A DNA stretch of 34,198 bases, taken from the NCBI GenBank assembly GCA_017399445.1, contig JAFQCM010000066.1, forward strand, positions 1-34,198, written 5' to 3'. Below the pieces are notes generated by a model. That model did not search any database. It was given only the letters and a program-made list of their open reading frames with translations, and was not told where the DNA came from. Position 1 is the stretch's first letter. Every line of letters begins with the position of its first letter. This document shows, one piece after another, positions 7,428 through 14,575 of the stretch. The translations under genes and the position numbers were made by a program. Origin of the DNA: Lachnospiraceae bacterium (GTDB lineage Bacteria > Bacillota > Clostridia > Lachnospirales > Lachnospiraceae).

Positions 7428-9770
7428 ATGAGTATAACAGGACAACAGGCAGAAGAACGAAAGATAACAAAAGGCAGCCTGGTTTATACGGAAAATCAGC
7501 CGGTAGCAGAACTGGCTATTATTGCAGAAGGACGTCTTGTAGCGGTAAACAAATCAGGACGAATGGAATTTAAAAAGGGAAGTATCATTGGCTTAGTAGA
7601 AGGTTTAAACGGTAAATATACTTCCAGTTACTTTGCAGATGATGATACTACAATTATGGTGTATCCGTATGGGAGTATTGAAGATGATATTGCACTTGCC
7701 ATATCCCAGAAAATAAATCCGGGAAACACCATTTCAACTGCAATCAGACAAGTAGATCTTCTTTTGGAAAAGGCAAAAACAGAGGAAAGCAGAACTAGAC
7801 AATTCTATACATATGTAAAAGAAGAATATAGAAAGTATGTAGAACTTTGTAAAGGCTATAAAGCAGAATGCAGGGCGTCTGAAAGAATCAACAGTTTAAA
7901 AGAATTTGAAGAAGAGACAGAACTAGATGATGAAAAAATGGAATATTTGCAGCAGCTTATGGAAATTCCGGACAATGTAAGAGGAGCATTTTTTGAAGCT
8001 AGTGAATATATGGTTCAGAGACATCTTAATGATGCGGTAGAAGCAGCGGGGGATGTGGCTTCTTTATATGGGGAAATTAAACAGTATTTGGATGCAAATT
8101 CAGCAGCTTTAATTGCGGATGATAATGACAATCTTTTCTCTATGTATGAAGATTTGATTTTGCAGATTATCAGCCGAAAAGGAAATGTGTCTACTCTTAT
8201 GAAAAAGGCAGAAGAAATTCTAAATTATTCCAACAGCTTTGAAGGAATTGATAAGGCAATTGTTATAAAGGCAAAGAATGATTATCGTGATAAAATGCAA
8301 ATGATGGGGGTAAATGAAGAAACAGAAAGTCAGGCGGCAGCAGGAGAAAACGTTCAGAGTTCTTCTGGTGGAGCAGGAATTTATACCTCGGCTCAAATGG
8401 ATATTATTCGTAAAATTACCCAGAATACTACAGAAAAAATTATTGCATATGCAGGGTTGGAAGAAGAAAAGAATGAAAAGCTTCGCCAACAGCTTAGTGT
8501 GTTTGCAACTTTGGAAGATAAACGTGCTTCCACAGATGAGGTAAACAAATTAAGAAGAAGTTTGACAGCACTTTATTATGATTATTATGAAGCAGTTATG
8601 CTTAAATATGTGAAAGAAGAGAAAACTATCCCATTATTGGAACTGTTTTTAAATTTTGGTGTTTTGGACGAGCATATGGTAAGTGATGAAACACTGGCAG
8701 ATTTGCTTTATACAAAACGAGATGAAGATATGGGTGGCTATCAGATTTATACTATGAAGGAATGGTTGTTTGCGATTTTCAAAGGGGAACATGAACCTTC
8801 TAGAAATGAATTTGATTTGGACTATGAAGCGACTTTCCGTGATATGAAGAAAACACAGAAATTTACGAAAGAACAAGAAGAGGCTTATAAGAAAGATCAA
8901 AAAGGTAAAATGATATTTGAACTTAGAAATATGCTTACTTCTGTAAATAAAATGACACAAGGACAAATTTTAACATTCTGTCCAATTCTCTTTACAGAAC
9001 CGGATGAATCTGTAAAAAGTATGTTGATACAAAAGAGTGTGGTGAAAAACACATTTGACACATTGCTTCAAATAGATTATTCTTGTTTCTATCGGCCGGT
9101 TGCATTTTGGGATAGCGAACATGGGGTAAATCAGGAATATATTCAGAAAGAAGTGAAACCAATCGTTATTCTAATGCCGAATATTGGAACAAAAGGTGCT
9201 ATGTGGCAGGAATTGTCAGGACCAAAGAAAGATACACCGGCAAGATTTGCATTGCCAATTATGACCAGAGAAAATTTGACAAAATTGGCTGTTGGTATGT
9301 TAGGACAGTATCGTTGGGAAATCTGCAGAAATATTCAGGGAGTATATTGGAATGATTTAAGTGAAAAATCTTTAACCTCAGAATTTTTCGACTATGCTCA
9401 ATTTTTTAAGAAAAATCGTGATTTGTCACAGCAGGCGAAAGATAAGATTAAACAGAATCTTACAAAATGTAAGAACAGTTTCCGAGGGCTGTTTGTGCAG
9501 GAATATTCCGAATGGGTACTGCTAGAGTCTAAAGGTTCTGCCAGATTAAATAAGGTTTCCAGAGAAATATTTGGAGAATATATACCATTCATAAAGGAAC
9601 TTAGGGATCCTTTAAGACAACATCCATCCTATGCACCAATAATAGAAAAGTTTGAACGCCATAACGCAGAAAAACTGAAAAAAGCAACCAACATCGAAAC
9701 AACAATTATTAAACATAAAGGAAAAGTACCGGAAGATATCCAAAACTACTTGGAATTTTTGCAAATGTAA
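7428..9770 (+). CDS. 780-aa protein with N-terminal cyclic-nucleotide-binding-like domain, function unknown
   Basis: The start at ATG 7428 is preferred over the TTG at 7383 because AAAGGAGTGG (7411-7420) sits 7 nt upstream. Residues ~10-85 have the shape of a Crp-type cupin (KGSLVYTENQPVAELAIIAEG, then KKGSIIGLVEG). They lack the Gly-Glu...Arg-Ala/Ser phosphate-binding cassette, so nucleotide binding is doubtful, and there is no helix-turn-helix. The rest is long, charged and largely helical, with a low-complexity linker near residues 300-325 (ESQAAAGENVQSSSGGAG). A more globular C-terminal part follows, with an ILMPNIGTKGAMWQEL segment and the cysteine-containing block YSCFYRPVAFWDSEHGVN. 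No signal peptide or membrane segment is seen. The gene has its own promoter and is followed by the palindromic element. It may be a lineage-specific sensor or scaffold; no pathway can be assigned from the sequence. Confidence 0.85.
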   Translation: MSITGQQAEERKITKGSLVYTENQPVAELAIIAEGRLVAVNKSGRMEFKKGSIIGLVEGLNGKYTSSYFADDDTTIMVYPYGSIEDDIALAISQKINPGNTISTAIRQVDLLLEKAKTEESRTRQFYTYVKEEYRKYVELCKGYKAECRASERINSLKEFEEETELDDEKMEYLQQLMEIPDNVRGAFFEASEYMVQRHLNDAVEAAGDVASLYGEIKQYLDANSAALIADDNDNLFSMYEDLILQIISRKGNVSTLMKKAEEILNYSNSFEGIDKAIVIKAKNDYRDKMQMMGVNEETESQAAAGENVQSSSGGAGIYTSAQMDIIRKITQNTTEKIIAYAGLEEEKNEKLRQQLSVFATLEDKRASTDEVNKLRRSLTALYYDYYEAVMLKYVKEEKTIPLLELFLNFGVLDEHMVSDETLADLLYTKRDEDMGGYQIYTMKEWLFAIFKGEHEPSRNEFDLDYEATFRDMKKTQKFTKEQEEAYKKDQKGKMIFELRNMLTSVNKMTQGQILTFCPILFTEPDESVKSMLIQKSVVKNTFDTLLQIDYSCFYRPVAFWDSEHGVNQEYIQKEVKPIVILMPNIGTKGAMWQELSGPKKDTPARFALPIMTRENLTKLAVGMLGQYRWEICRNIQGVYWNDLSEKSLTSEFFDYAQFFKKNRDLSQQAKDKIKQNLTKCKNSFRGLFVQEYSEWVLLESKGSARLNKVSREIFGEYIPFIKELRDPLRQHPSYAPIIEKFERHNAEKLKKATNIETTIIKHKGKVPEDIQNYLEFLQM

Positions 9771-9772
9771 AT

Positions 9773-9868
9773 GTAACCAAATTGCAAAGCAATTTGATTG
9801 CCTACTTGCCCCCCCATCTGCGCAGCAGATTTTAAATGGGGCAATACCCCAAGTAACCAAATTGCAAA
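9773..9868. repeat. palindromic repeat element between two 16-bp direct repeats
   Basis: GTAACCAAATTGCAAA occurs at 9773-9788 and again at 9853-9868. Between them lie several inverted repeats: CAAATTGC/GCAATTTG (9778-9785/9789-9796, perfect 8-bp stem), TTGCCCC/GGGGCAA (9807-9813/9838-9844), ATCTGC/GCAGAT (9816-9821/9825-9830), ACTTG/CAAGT (9804-9808/9850-9854) and an alternative TGGGG/CCCCA (9837-9841/9847-9851). The dense nesting resembles a REP/BIME-like intergenic element. Whether other copies exist outside the window cannot be seen. Confidence 0.6.
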
Positions 9869-9896
9869 AGTCTTCCCAATGAAAGGTGAAAATAAA

Positions 9897-10175
9897 GTGA
9901 AGTGGAATAAGTTTACAATTAAAACAATCGCAGATGCAGAAGACATTATCGTAAGCAGCCTGATGGAACTAGGTATTGAAGGAGCAGAAATCGAAGACAA
10001 CATCCCTTTAACCGAATATGAAAAAAGTCAGATGTTCGTAGATATTTTGCCGGAAAATTCCAATGCCGGAAATGAAGCCTATGTATCTTTCTACATTGAA
10101 GATGGACAGGATACCAAAGAATTATTAGAAAGTGTAAAAGTGGAATTAGATTCTTTAAAAGAATTATGGATGTAG
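9897..10175 (+). CDS. prmA: ribosomal protein L11 methyltransferase, N-terminal fragment (frameshifted)
   Basis: This is the L11-recognition N-terminal domain of PrmA: GTG-initiated MKWNKFTIKT, then IEGAEIEDNIPLTEYEKSQ and a VSFYIEDG strand. The GTG at 9897 is chosen because AAAGGTGA (9882-9889) is a good ribosome site before it; an upstream in-frame start at 9798 would lie within the palindromic element. The frame stops at TAG 10173-10175, right where PrmA should continue as MDVGECTI. That continuation is present in the -1 frame, so the gene is split by a one-base frame change near 10154-10166. A heptamer T TTA AAA in the correct phase precedes the break. This could be a real mutation, a sequencing or assembly error, or ribosomal frameshifting. 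Confidence 0.8.
   Translation: MKWNKFTIKTIADAEDIIVSSLMELGIEGAEIEDNIPLTEYEKSQMFVDILPENSNAGNEAYVSFYIEDGQDTKELLESVKVELDSLKELWM
10154..10160 (+). other. UUUAAAA heptamer in -1 frameshift phase within prmA
   Basis: Zero-frame codons are TCT TTA AAA (10152-10160), so the heptamer is read as T TTA AAA, the X XXY YYZ pattern used for -1 slippage. A -1 slip here would continue into the downstream frame as RIMDVGECTI with no change in overall length relative to normal PrmA. No strong downstream stem or pseudoknot is apparent, and a Shine-Dalgarno stimulator upstream is not obvious. Confidence 0.4.
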
Positions 10176-10849
10176 GTGAATGTACCATTACAGAAAGCCA
10201 GACAGAAGATGCAGACTGGCAGAATAAATGGAAAGAATATTTCAAACAATTTTATGTAGATGATATTTTGATTAAGCCTTCCTGGGAAGAATTGAAGCCG
10301 GAAGATGAAGGGAAAATGCGAATTGACATTGACCCGGGAACAGCTTTTGGTACCGGGATGCATGAAACCACACAGCTTTGTATCCGTCAGATTAAAAAGC
10401 TGGTAACCAAAGACACTGTAATGTTGGATGCAGGAACCGGAAGTGGCATTTTATCCATTGCAGGAATTAAGTTGGGGGCAGCTTACGCATTAGGAACAGA
10501 CTTGGATCCATGTGCCATTACTGCAGTAGCAGAAAATATGCAGGTAAATGGAATTGGAGAAGACCAGTATGATGTCATTCTTGGAAATCTGATTGATGAC
10601 AAAGAAGTGCAGGATAAAGTAGGATATGAAAAATATGATTTAGTTTGTGCCAATATTTTAGCGGAAATTCTGGTAGGTATGACCCCTGTAATTCCAGCTT
10701 GCATGAAAAAGGGTGCTTATTATGTAACTTCAGGAATTTTGAAAGAAAAAGAAGAAGTAGTAAAAGAAGTGATTGTAAAGAGTGGGTTGACGGTAGAAGA
10801 AGTTACCTATCAAGGTGATTGGTGCTCTATTACAGCAAAGAAGAATTAA
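10166..10849 (+). CDS. prmA: ribosomal protein L11 methyltransferase, catalytic fragment (frameshifted)
   Basis: The 227-aa frame carries the SAM-dependent catalytic domain of PrmA: the conserved linker ECTITESQTEDADWQNKWKE, the PrmA signature DPGTAFGTGMHETTQLCIRQ, motif I MLDAGTGSGILSIAG, and the VCANILAEILVGM segment holding the family NI(L) motif. PrmA trimethylates ribosomal protein L11. The frame begins at ATG 10166, overlapping the N-terminal fragment's stop by 10 bp, but this ATG has no ribosome site, so independent initiation would have to rely on coupling. Joined in the -1 frame, the two parts give about 317 aa, the usual PrmA length. rsmE follows 21 bp downstream, the same prmA-rsmE pairing as in Bacillus (yqeT-yqeU). 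Confidence 0.88.
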   Translation: MDVGECTITESQTEDADWQNKWKEYFKQFYVDDILIKPSWEELKPEDEGKMRIDIDPGTAFGTGMHETTQLCIRQIKKLVTKDTVMLDAGTGSGILSIAGIKLGAAYALGTDLDPCAITAVAENMQVNGIGEDQYDVILGNLIDDKEVQDKVGYEKYDLVCANILAEILVGMTPVIPACMKKGAYYVTSGILKEKEEVVKEVIVKSGLTVEEVTYQGDWCSITAKKN

Positions 10850-10870
10850 GGAAATAAATGGAGTAATAAG

Positions 10871-11614
10871 ATGAATCATTTTTTTGTGGAAGAAAGTCAG
10901 GTACAGGGTTCTGAAATAATCATCCAAGGAACCGATGTAAATCATATAAAAAATGTGCTTCGAATGAAAATGGGCGAAGAAATCATGGTAAGCAATGGGA
11001 CAGATAAGCATTATATCTGTTCCATTACTGATATTTCACCGGAACAGGTAGTGGCAAAAATTGTTGATATCGACAGCAACAGTTCAGAACTTCCGGTAAA
11101 ATTATATTTGTTTCAAGGCCTGCCCAAGGCAGATAAAATGGAGCTGATTATACAAAAAGCAGTAGAACTTGGTGTGTTTCAGATTATTCCGGTAGCCATG
11201 AAGCGAAGTGTAGTAAAGTTAGATGCCAAGAAAGAAAAAAATAAGCTATCAAGATGGCAGCAGATTGCAGAAAGTGCAGCCAAACAGTCAAAGCGTATGA
11301 TAATTCCGGAGATTCATGGAGTAATGAATTTCAAAGAAGCAGTTGCATATGCTAAAAGTTTAGATTATAATATAGTACCGTATGAGTTTGCAAATGGTAT
11401 GGCAAAATCAAAAGAAGTAATAAAGAGCCTTGGACAATATAAAAGTGTAGGAATTTTCATTGGTCCGGAAGGGGGCTTTGATGAGGACGAAATTGATTTT
11501 GGTAAACAAGAGGGAATGCAGATTATTTCTTTAGGCAAACGGATTTTACGAACGGAAACAGCAGGATTAACGGCGTTGTCAATCATTATGTTTGAATTAG
11601 AACAGGATGAGTAA
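10871..11614 (+). CDS. rsmE: 16S rRNA (uracil-1498-N3)-methyltransferase
   Basis: The 247-aa product is an RsmE-type SPOUT methyltransferase that methylates U1498 of 16S rRNA. It has an N-terminal PUA-like domain (DVNHIKNVLRMKMGEEIMV, residues ~18-45) and the C-terminal knotted SAM-binding region with GIFIGPEGGFDEDEI and LGKRILRTETAGLTALSI. KADKMELIIQKAVELGV and WQQIAESAAKQSKR are further family blocks. It follows prmA by 21 bp and is probably co-transcribed with it. A short hairpin overlapping its stop codon (11613-11632) may partly end the transcript. Confidence 0.96.
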   Translation: MNHFFVEESQVQGSEIIIQGTDVNHIKNVLRMKMGEEIMVSNGTDKHYICSITDISPEQVVAKIVDIDSNSSELPVKLYLFQGLPKADKMELIIQKAVELGVFQIIPVAMKRSVVKLDAKKEKNKLSRWQQIAESAAKQSKRMIIPEIHGVMNFKEAVAYAKSLDYNIVPYEFANGMAKSKEVIKSLGQYKSVGIFIGPEGGFDEDEIDFGKQEGMQIISLGKRILRTETAGLTALSIIMFELEQDE

Positions 11615-11632
11615 AAGACATTGCCGTCTTTT
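11613..11632 (+). terminator. weak terminator-like hairpin after rsmE
   Basis: AAAAGAC (11613-11619) pairs with GTCTTTT (11626-11632) around a 6-nt loop. The stem is AT-rich and the U-tract is formed by the stem itself, so termination is probably partial. Confidence 0.35.
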
Positions 11633-11696
11633 CGTGTAAATGAAACCTGATATTTTGGGAATGCTATGAAAAAAGCATTGATTAGGAGAGAAGAAC

Positions 11697-12851
11697 GTGG
11701 AAGCTTATTTAGATAATTCGGCTACAACAAGATGTGAAAAAGAAGTTGCAGAACTGGTGACAAAACTTATGCTGGAGGATTATGGAAATCCTTCTTCCAT
11801 GCATTTAAAAGGTGTGGAAGCAGAAAAGTATATAAAAGAAGCAAAAACAAGAATTGCCAAAACATTAAAGGCAAAAGAAAAAGAGATTATTTTTACCTCA
11901 GGTGGAACAGAATCTGATAATATGGCATTAATAGGTGTGGCCATGGCTAATAAAAGAGCAGGAAAACATATTATCACCACAGAAATTGAACATGCAGCCA
12001 TTCATTCTACAGCTGCCTATTTGGAAGAAATGGGCTTTGAAATCACCAAAATTCCAGTAGACAATAATGGAAAAATAAAAAGGGAAGCTTTGGAACAGGC
12101 ATTAAGGGAAGACACCATACTAGTATCAATAATGCATGTTAATAATGAAGTAGGGGCAGTAGAACCGGTAGAGGAAATTGCAAAACTAATAAAAGAAAAA
12201 TCTCCCAAAGCCTATTTTCATGTAGATGCCATTCAAAGCTATGGGAAATTTAAAATAGTTCCAAAACGAATGGGAATCGATTTGTTATCTGTCAGCGGAC
12301 ACAAAATTCATGGACCAAAGGGGATTGGATTTTTATATGTAAATGAAAAAGTAAAGATGAATCCTATTATTTTTGGGGGCGGACAGCAGTCAGGAATGCG
12401 TTCCGGTACTGAAAATGTACCTGGAATTGCAGGTCTGGGACTTGCTTGTGAAATGGCCTATGAAAGTTTTGATGAAAAAGTCGAAAGATTATATCAGTTA
12501 AAAGAAGAGTTTTGTGAAGGTTTATTAAAACTAGAAGATGTGAAAATAAATGGAATTTTTGATAAAACTTCCGCACCACAAATTGTCAGTGCAAGTTTTA
12601 AAGGAATTCGAAGTGAAGTATTATTGCACACATTAGAAGACAGAGGGATTTATATTTCTGCAGGCTCTGCTTGTTCTTCCAATAAACCGGCACCAAGTAA
12701 AACATTGTTGGCAATGAAGGTGCCAAAAGAAGAACTGGAAGCTACCATTCGTTTCAGTTTTTCAACTCACACTACAAAAGGAGAATTAGATGATACGTTA
12801 GAAGTTTTGGAAGAAGTTCTTCCAAAACTACGCAAATATACCCGTCATTAA
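11697..12851 (+). CDS. cysteine desulfurase (NifS/IscS-like), sulfur donor to ThiI
   Basis: The 384-aa product is a class V PLP enzyme that takes sulfur from L-cysteine as an enzyme-bound persulfide. The PLP-binding lysine is Lys203 in SVSGHKIHGPKGIGF, the His of TEIEHAAIHST stacks on PLP, and the active cysteine is Cys326 in SAGSACSSNKPAPSK. GTG at 11697 is the start: AGGAGAG lies 6 nt upstream and the protein begins at the conserved EAYLDNSATTR. thiI follows within 40 bp, matching the NifZ-ThiI pair of Bacillus, where a dedicated desulfurase feeds 4-thiouridine synthesis. It is therefore more likely a specialised donor for ThiI than the main Fe-S cluster desulfurase; no iscU/sufU-like gene is nearby. 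Confidence 0.93.
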   Translation: MEAYLDNSATTRCEKEVAELVTKLMLEDYGNPSSMHLKGVEAEKYIKEAKTRIAKTLKAKEKEIIFTSGGTESDNMALIGVAMANKRAGKHIITTEIEHAAIHSTAAYLEEMGFEITKIPVDNNGKIKREALEQALREDTILVSIMHVNNEVGAVEPVEEIAKLIKEKSPKAYFHVDAIQSYGKFKIVPKRMGIDLLSVSGHKIHGPKGIGFLYVNEKVKMNPIIFGGGQQSGMRSGTENVPGIAGLGLACEMAYESFDEKVERLYQLKEEFCEGLLKLEDVKINGIFDKTSAPQIVSASFKGIRSEVLLHTLEDRGIYISAGSACSSNKPAPSKTLLAMKVPKEELEATIRFSFSTHTTKGELDDTLEVLEEVLPKLRKYTRH

Positions 12852-12887
12852 GTTACTTTTCAATTGAATTTAAGTAAGGAGAAAACC

Positions 12888-14066
12888 ATGTATAAAGCTT
12901 TTTTGATTAAGTATGGAGAAATTGGTGTAAAAGGAAAAAACCGTTATTTATTTGAAGATGCTCTGGTAAATCAGATTCGTTTTGTGTTAAAAGATGTAGA
13001 TGGCGAATTCCAGGTAAGAAAAGAGCAGGGAAGAATCTTTGTGGAAACAGAAGGAGACTATGATTACGAAGAAACCATTGAAGCATTAAAAAGAGTATTC
13101 GGTATTGTAGGAATTTGTCCGGTAGTTAAAATGGAAGATAATGGATTTGACGATCTGGCAGCAAAAACAGTAGAATATATAGATAAAGCATATCCGGATA
13201 AGAATTTCACTTTTAAAGTAAAGGCAAGAAGAGCCAGAAAAAATTATCCACTAGATTCCATGGAAATTAATACAGAATTAGGGGGAAAAATTATTGAAGC
13301 TTTCCCGGAAATCAAAGTAGATGTACACAATCCGGATGTGGAATTACAGGTAGAAGTCAGAGAAAAGATTTATGTGTATTCCAAAACTATCAAAGGTGCT
13401 GGTGGAATGCCATTAGGAACCAACGGAAAAGCCATGTTATTGTTATCTGGTGGAATTGACAGTCCGGTAGCAGGTTATATGATTGCAAAACGTGGGGTAA
13501 AAATTGATGCAGTATATTTTCATGCACCACCTTATACCAGCGAACGTGCAAAACAAAAAGTAGTAGATTTGGCAAAACTGGTATCTCGTTATTCCGGTTC
13601 CATGCGTTTGTTTGTAGTAAACTTTACAGATATTCAGCTGGCTATTTATGATAAATGTCCCCATGAAGAACTTACCATCATTATGAGAAGATATATGATG
13701 AAAATAGCAGAACATCTGGCAAAAGAAAATAACTGTTTGGGATTGATTACGGGAGAAAGTATTGGACAGGTTGCCAGCCAGACATTACATAGTCTTGCAG
13801 CTACCAATGCTGTATGTACTATGCCGGTTTACAGACCATTAATCAGTTTTGATAAACAGGAAATTGTAGATATTGCAGAAAGAATTAATACCTATGAAAC
13901 TTCTATTCAGCCATTTGAAGATTGTTGTACTATTTTTGTAGCAAAACATCCGGTTACAAAACCAAACATTAATATTATCAAACGTTCCGAAGAACACTTA
14001 AATGATGTGATTGAGGATTTGATGAAACAAACCATAGATAGTGTAGAGGTAATCGAAATAGAATAG
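12888..14066 (+). CDS. thiI: tRNA 4-thiouridine synthase ThiI (no rhodanese domain)
   Basis: ThiI adenylates U8 of tRNA and inserts sulfur to give s4U; it may also serve thiazole synthesis. The 392-aa product has an N-terminal ferredoxin-like/THUMP region (residues ~1-165, YGEIGVKGKNRYLFED) and a PP-loop ATPase domain with LLLSGGIDSPVAGYMIAKRG. It ends shortly after FEDCCTIFVAKHP, without the C-terminal rhodanese domain of E. coli ThiI. This is the short Firmicutes form that gets sulfur from a partner desulfurase, here the preceding gene. ATG 12888 is chosen because AAGGAG lies ~7 nt upstream; an in-frame TTG at 12864 has no ribosome site. Confidence 0.95.
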   Translation: MYKAFLIKYGEIGVKGKNRYLFEDALVNQIRFVLKDVDGEFQVRKEQGRIFVETEGDYDYEETIEALKRVFGIVGICPVVKMEDNGFDDLAAKTVEYIDKAYPDKNFTFKVKARRARKNYPLDSMEINTELGGKIIEAFPEIKVDVHNPDVELQVEVREKIYVYSKTIKGAGGMPLGTNGKAMLLLSGGIDSPVAGYMIAKRGVKIDAVYFHAPPYTSERAKQKVVDLAKLVSRYSGSMRLFVVNFTDIQLAIYDKCPHEELTIIMRRYMMKIAEHLAKENNCLGLITGESIGQVASQTLHSLAATNAVCTMPVYRPLISFDKQEIVDIAERINTYETSIQPFEDCCTIFVAKHPVTKPNINIIKRSEEHLNDVIEDLMKQTIDSVEVIEIE

Positions 14067-14100
14067 ATTACATAAGACAAGTAAAAAATGATAGAAAAAA

Positions 14101-14121
14101 AGACCAGTGAAAACTGGTCTT
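14101..14121 (-). terminator. terminator of the HPr-like gene
   Basis: AGACCAGT (14101-14108) and ACTGGTCT (14113-14120) form a perfect 8-bp stem with a 4-nt loop. On the minus strand the stem is followed by a run of seven T residues, so it is a strong terminator for the leftward gene. On the plus strand it may act more weakly after thiI. Confidence 0.85.
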
Positions 14122-14128
14122 AAAATCA

Positions 14129-14359
14129 CTAGATTATGTATGGATTTAAAACATTCAAAATATCAGTAAGATCACCTTCAGCATGGATGTTTAAATCGAT
14201 TGGCTTGGATAAGTCAAGGCTGAAGATACCCATAATTGATTTTGCATCGATTACATATCTTCCTGATACTAAATCAAAATCATAATCAAATTTTGTAATC
14301 TCATTTACAAATGATTTTACCTTGTCAATTGAATTTAAAGAAATCTGTACTGTTTTCAT
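14129..14359 (-). CDS. HPr-family protein lacking the phosphorylatable histidine
   Basis: The 76-aa product matches the HPr fold over its second half: AKSIMGIFSLDLSK aligns with the conserved region around regulatory Ser46 of HPr (here Ser41), followed by a typical DLNIHAEG strand. The first half, where HPr has GIHARPA with phosphoacceptor His15, reads LNSIDKVKSFV with no histidine or arginine. It therefore cannot work as a phosphotransferase carrier. By analogy with Crh of Bacillus, which also lacks His15 but keeps Ser46, it might be a regulatory protein; equally it may be a diverged paralog with another role. It is the only leftward gene in the window, with its own promoter (14402-14430), an AAGGGAGGTT ribosome site and its own terminator. 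Confidence 0.85.
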   Translation of the reverse strand: MKTVQISLNSIDKVKSFVNEITKFDYDFDLVSGRYVIDAKSIMGIFSLDLSKPIDLNIHAEGDLTDILNVLNPYII

Positions 14360-14401
14360 TATATATAACCTCCCTTAAATAAATAGATTGCTTATTCCTA
14401 T

Positions 14402-14430
14402 ATATTACAGTTTTGGATTTTAAAAGTCAA
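14402..14430 (-). promoter_or_regulatory. SigA-type promoter of the HPr-like gene
   Basis: On the minus strand, TTGACT (14430-14425) is separated by 17 bp from TAATAT (14407-14402), giving a start about 40 bp before the ATG. The -35 box is near consensus. Confidence 0.7.
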
Positions 14431-14575
14431 TAAGAAAGAGTAAGAAAGCTGAAAAATGTTACGAAAATATTCAAAATGCTAAAAAAATAGAAAAAATTTT
14501 GTGAACTTTTTAATATTATTTAGAAGGAAATAGAATGTAAAAAATAAAAGATAGAAAGAAACAGGAGGAAACCCT

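Noticed and set aside
9798..9896. Longer PrmA N-terminus starting at 9798
   Set aside because: The added residues (Cys/Pro-rich) come from the palindromic element and have no ribosome site; PrmA normally begins with MKWNKFTI-like sequence at the GTG 9897.
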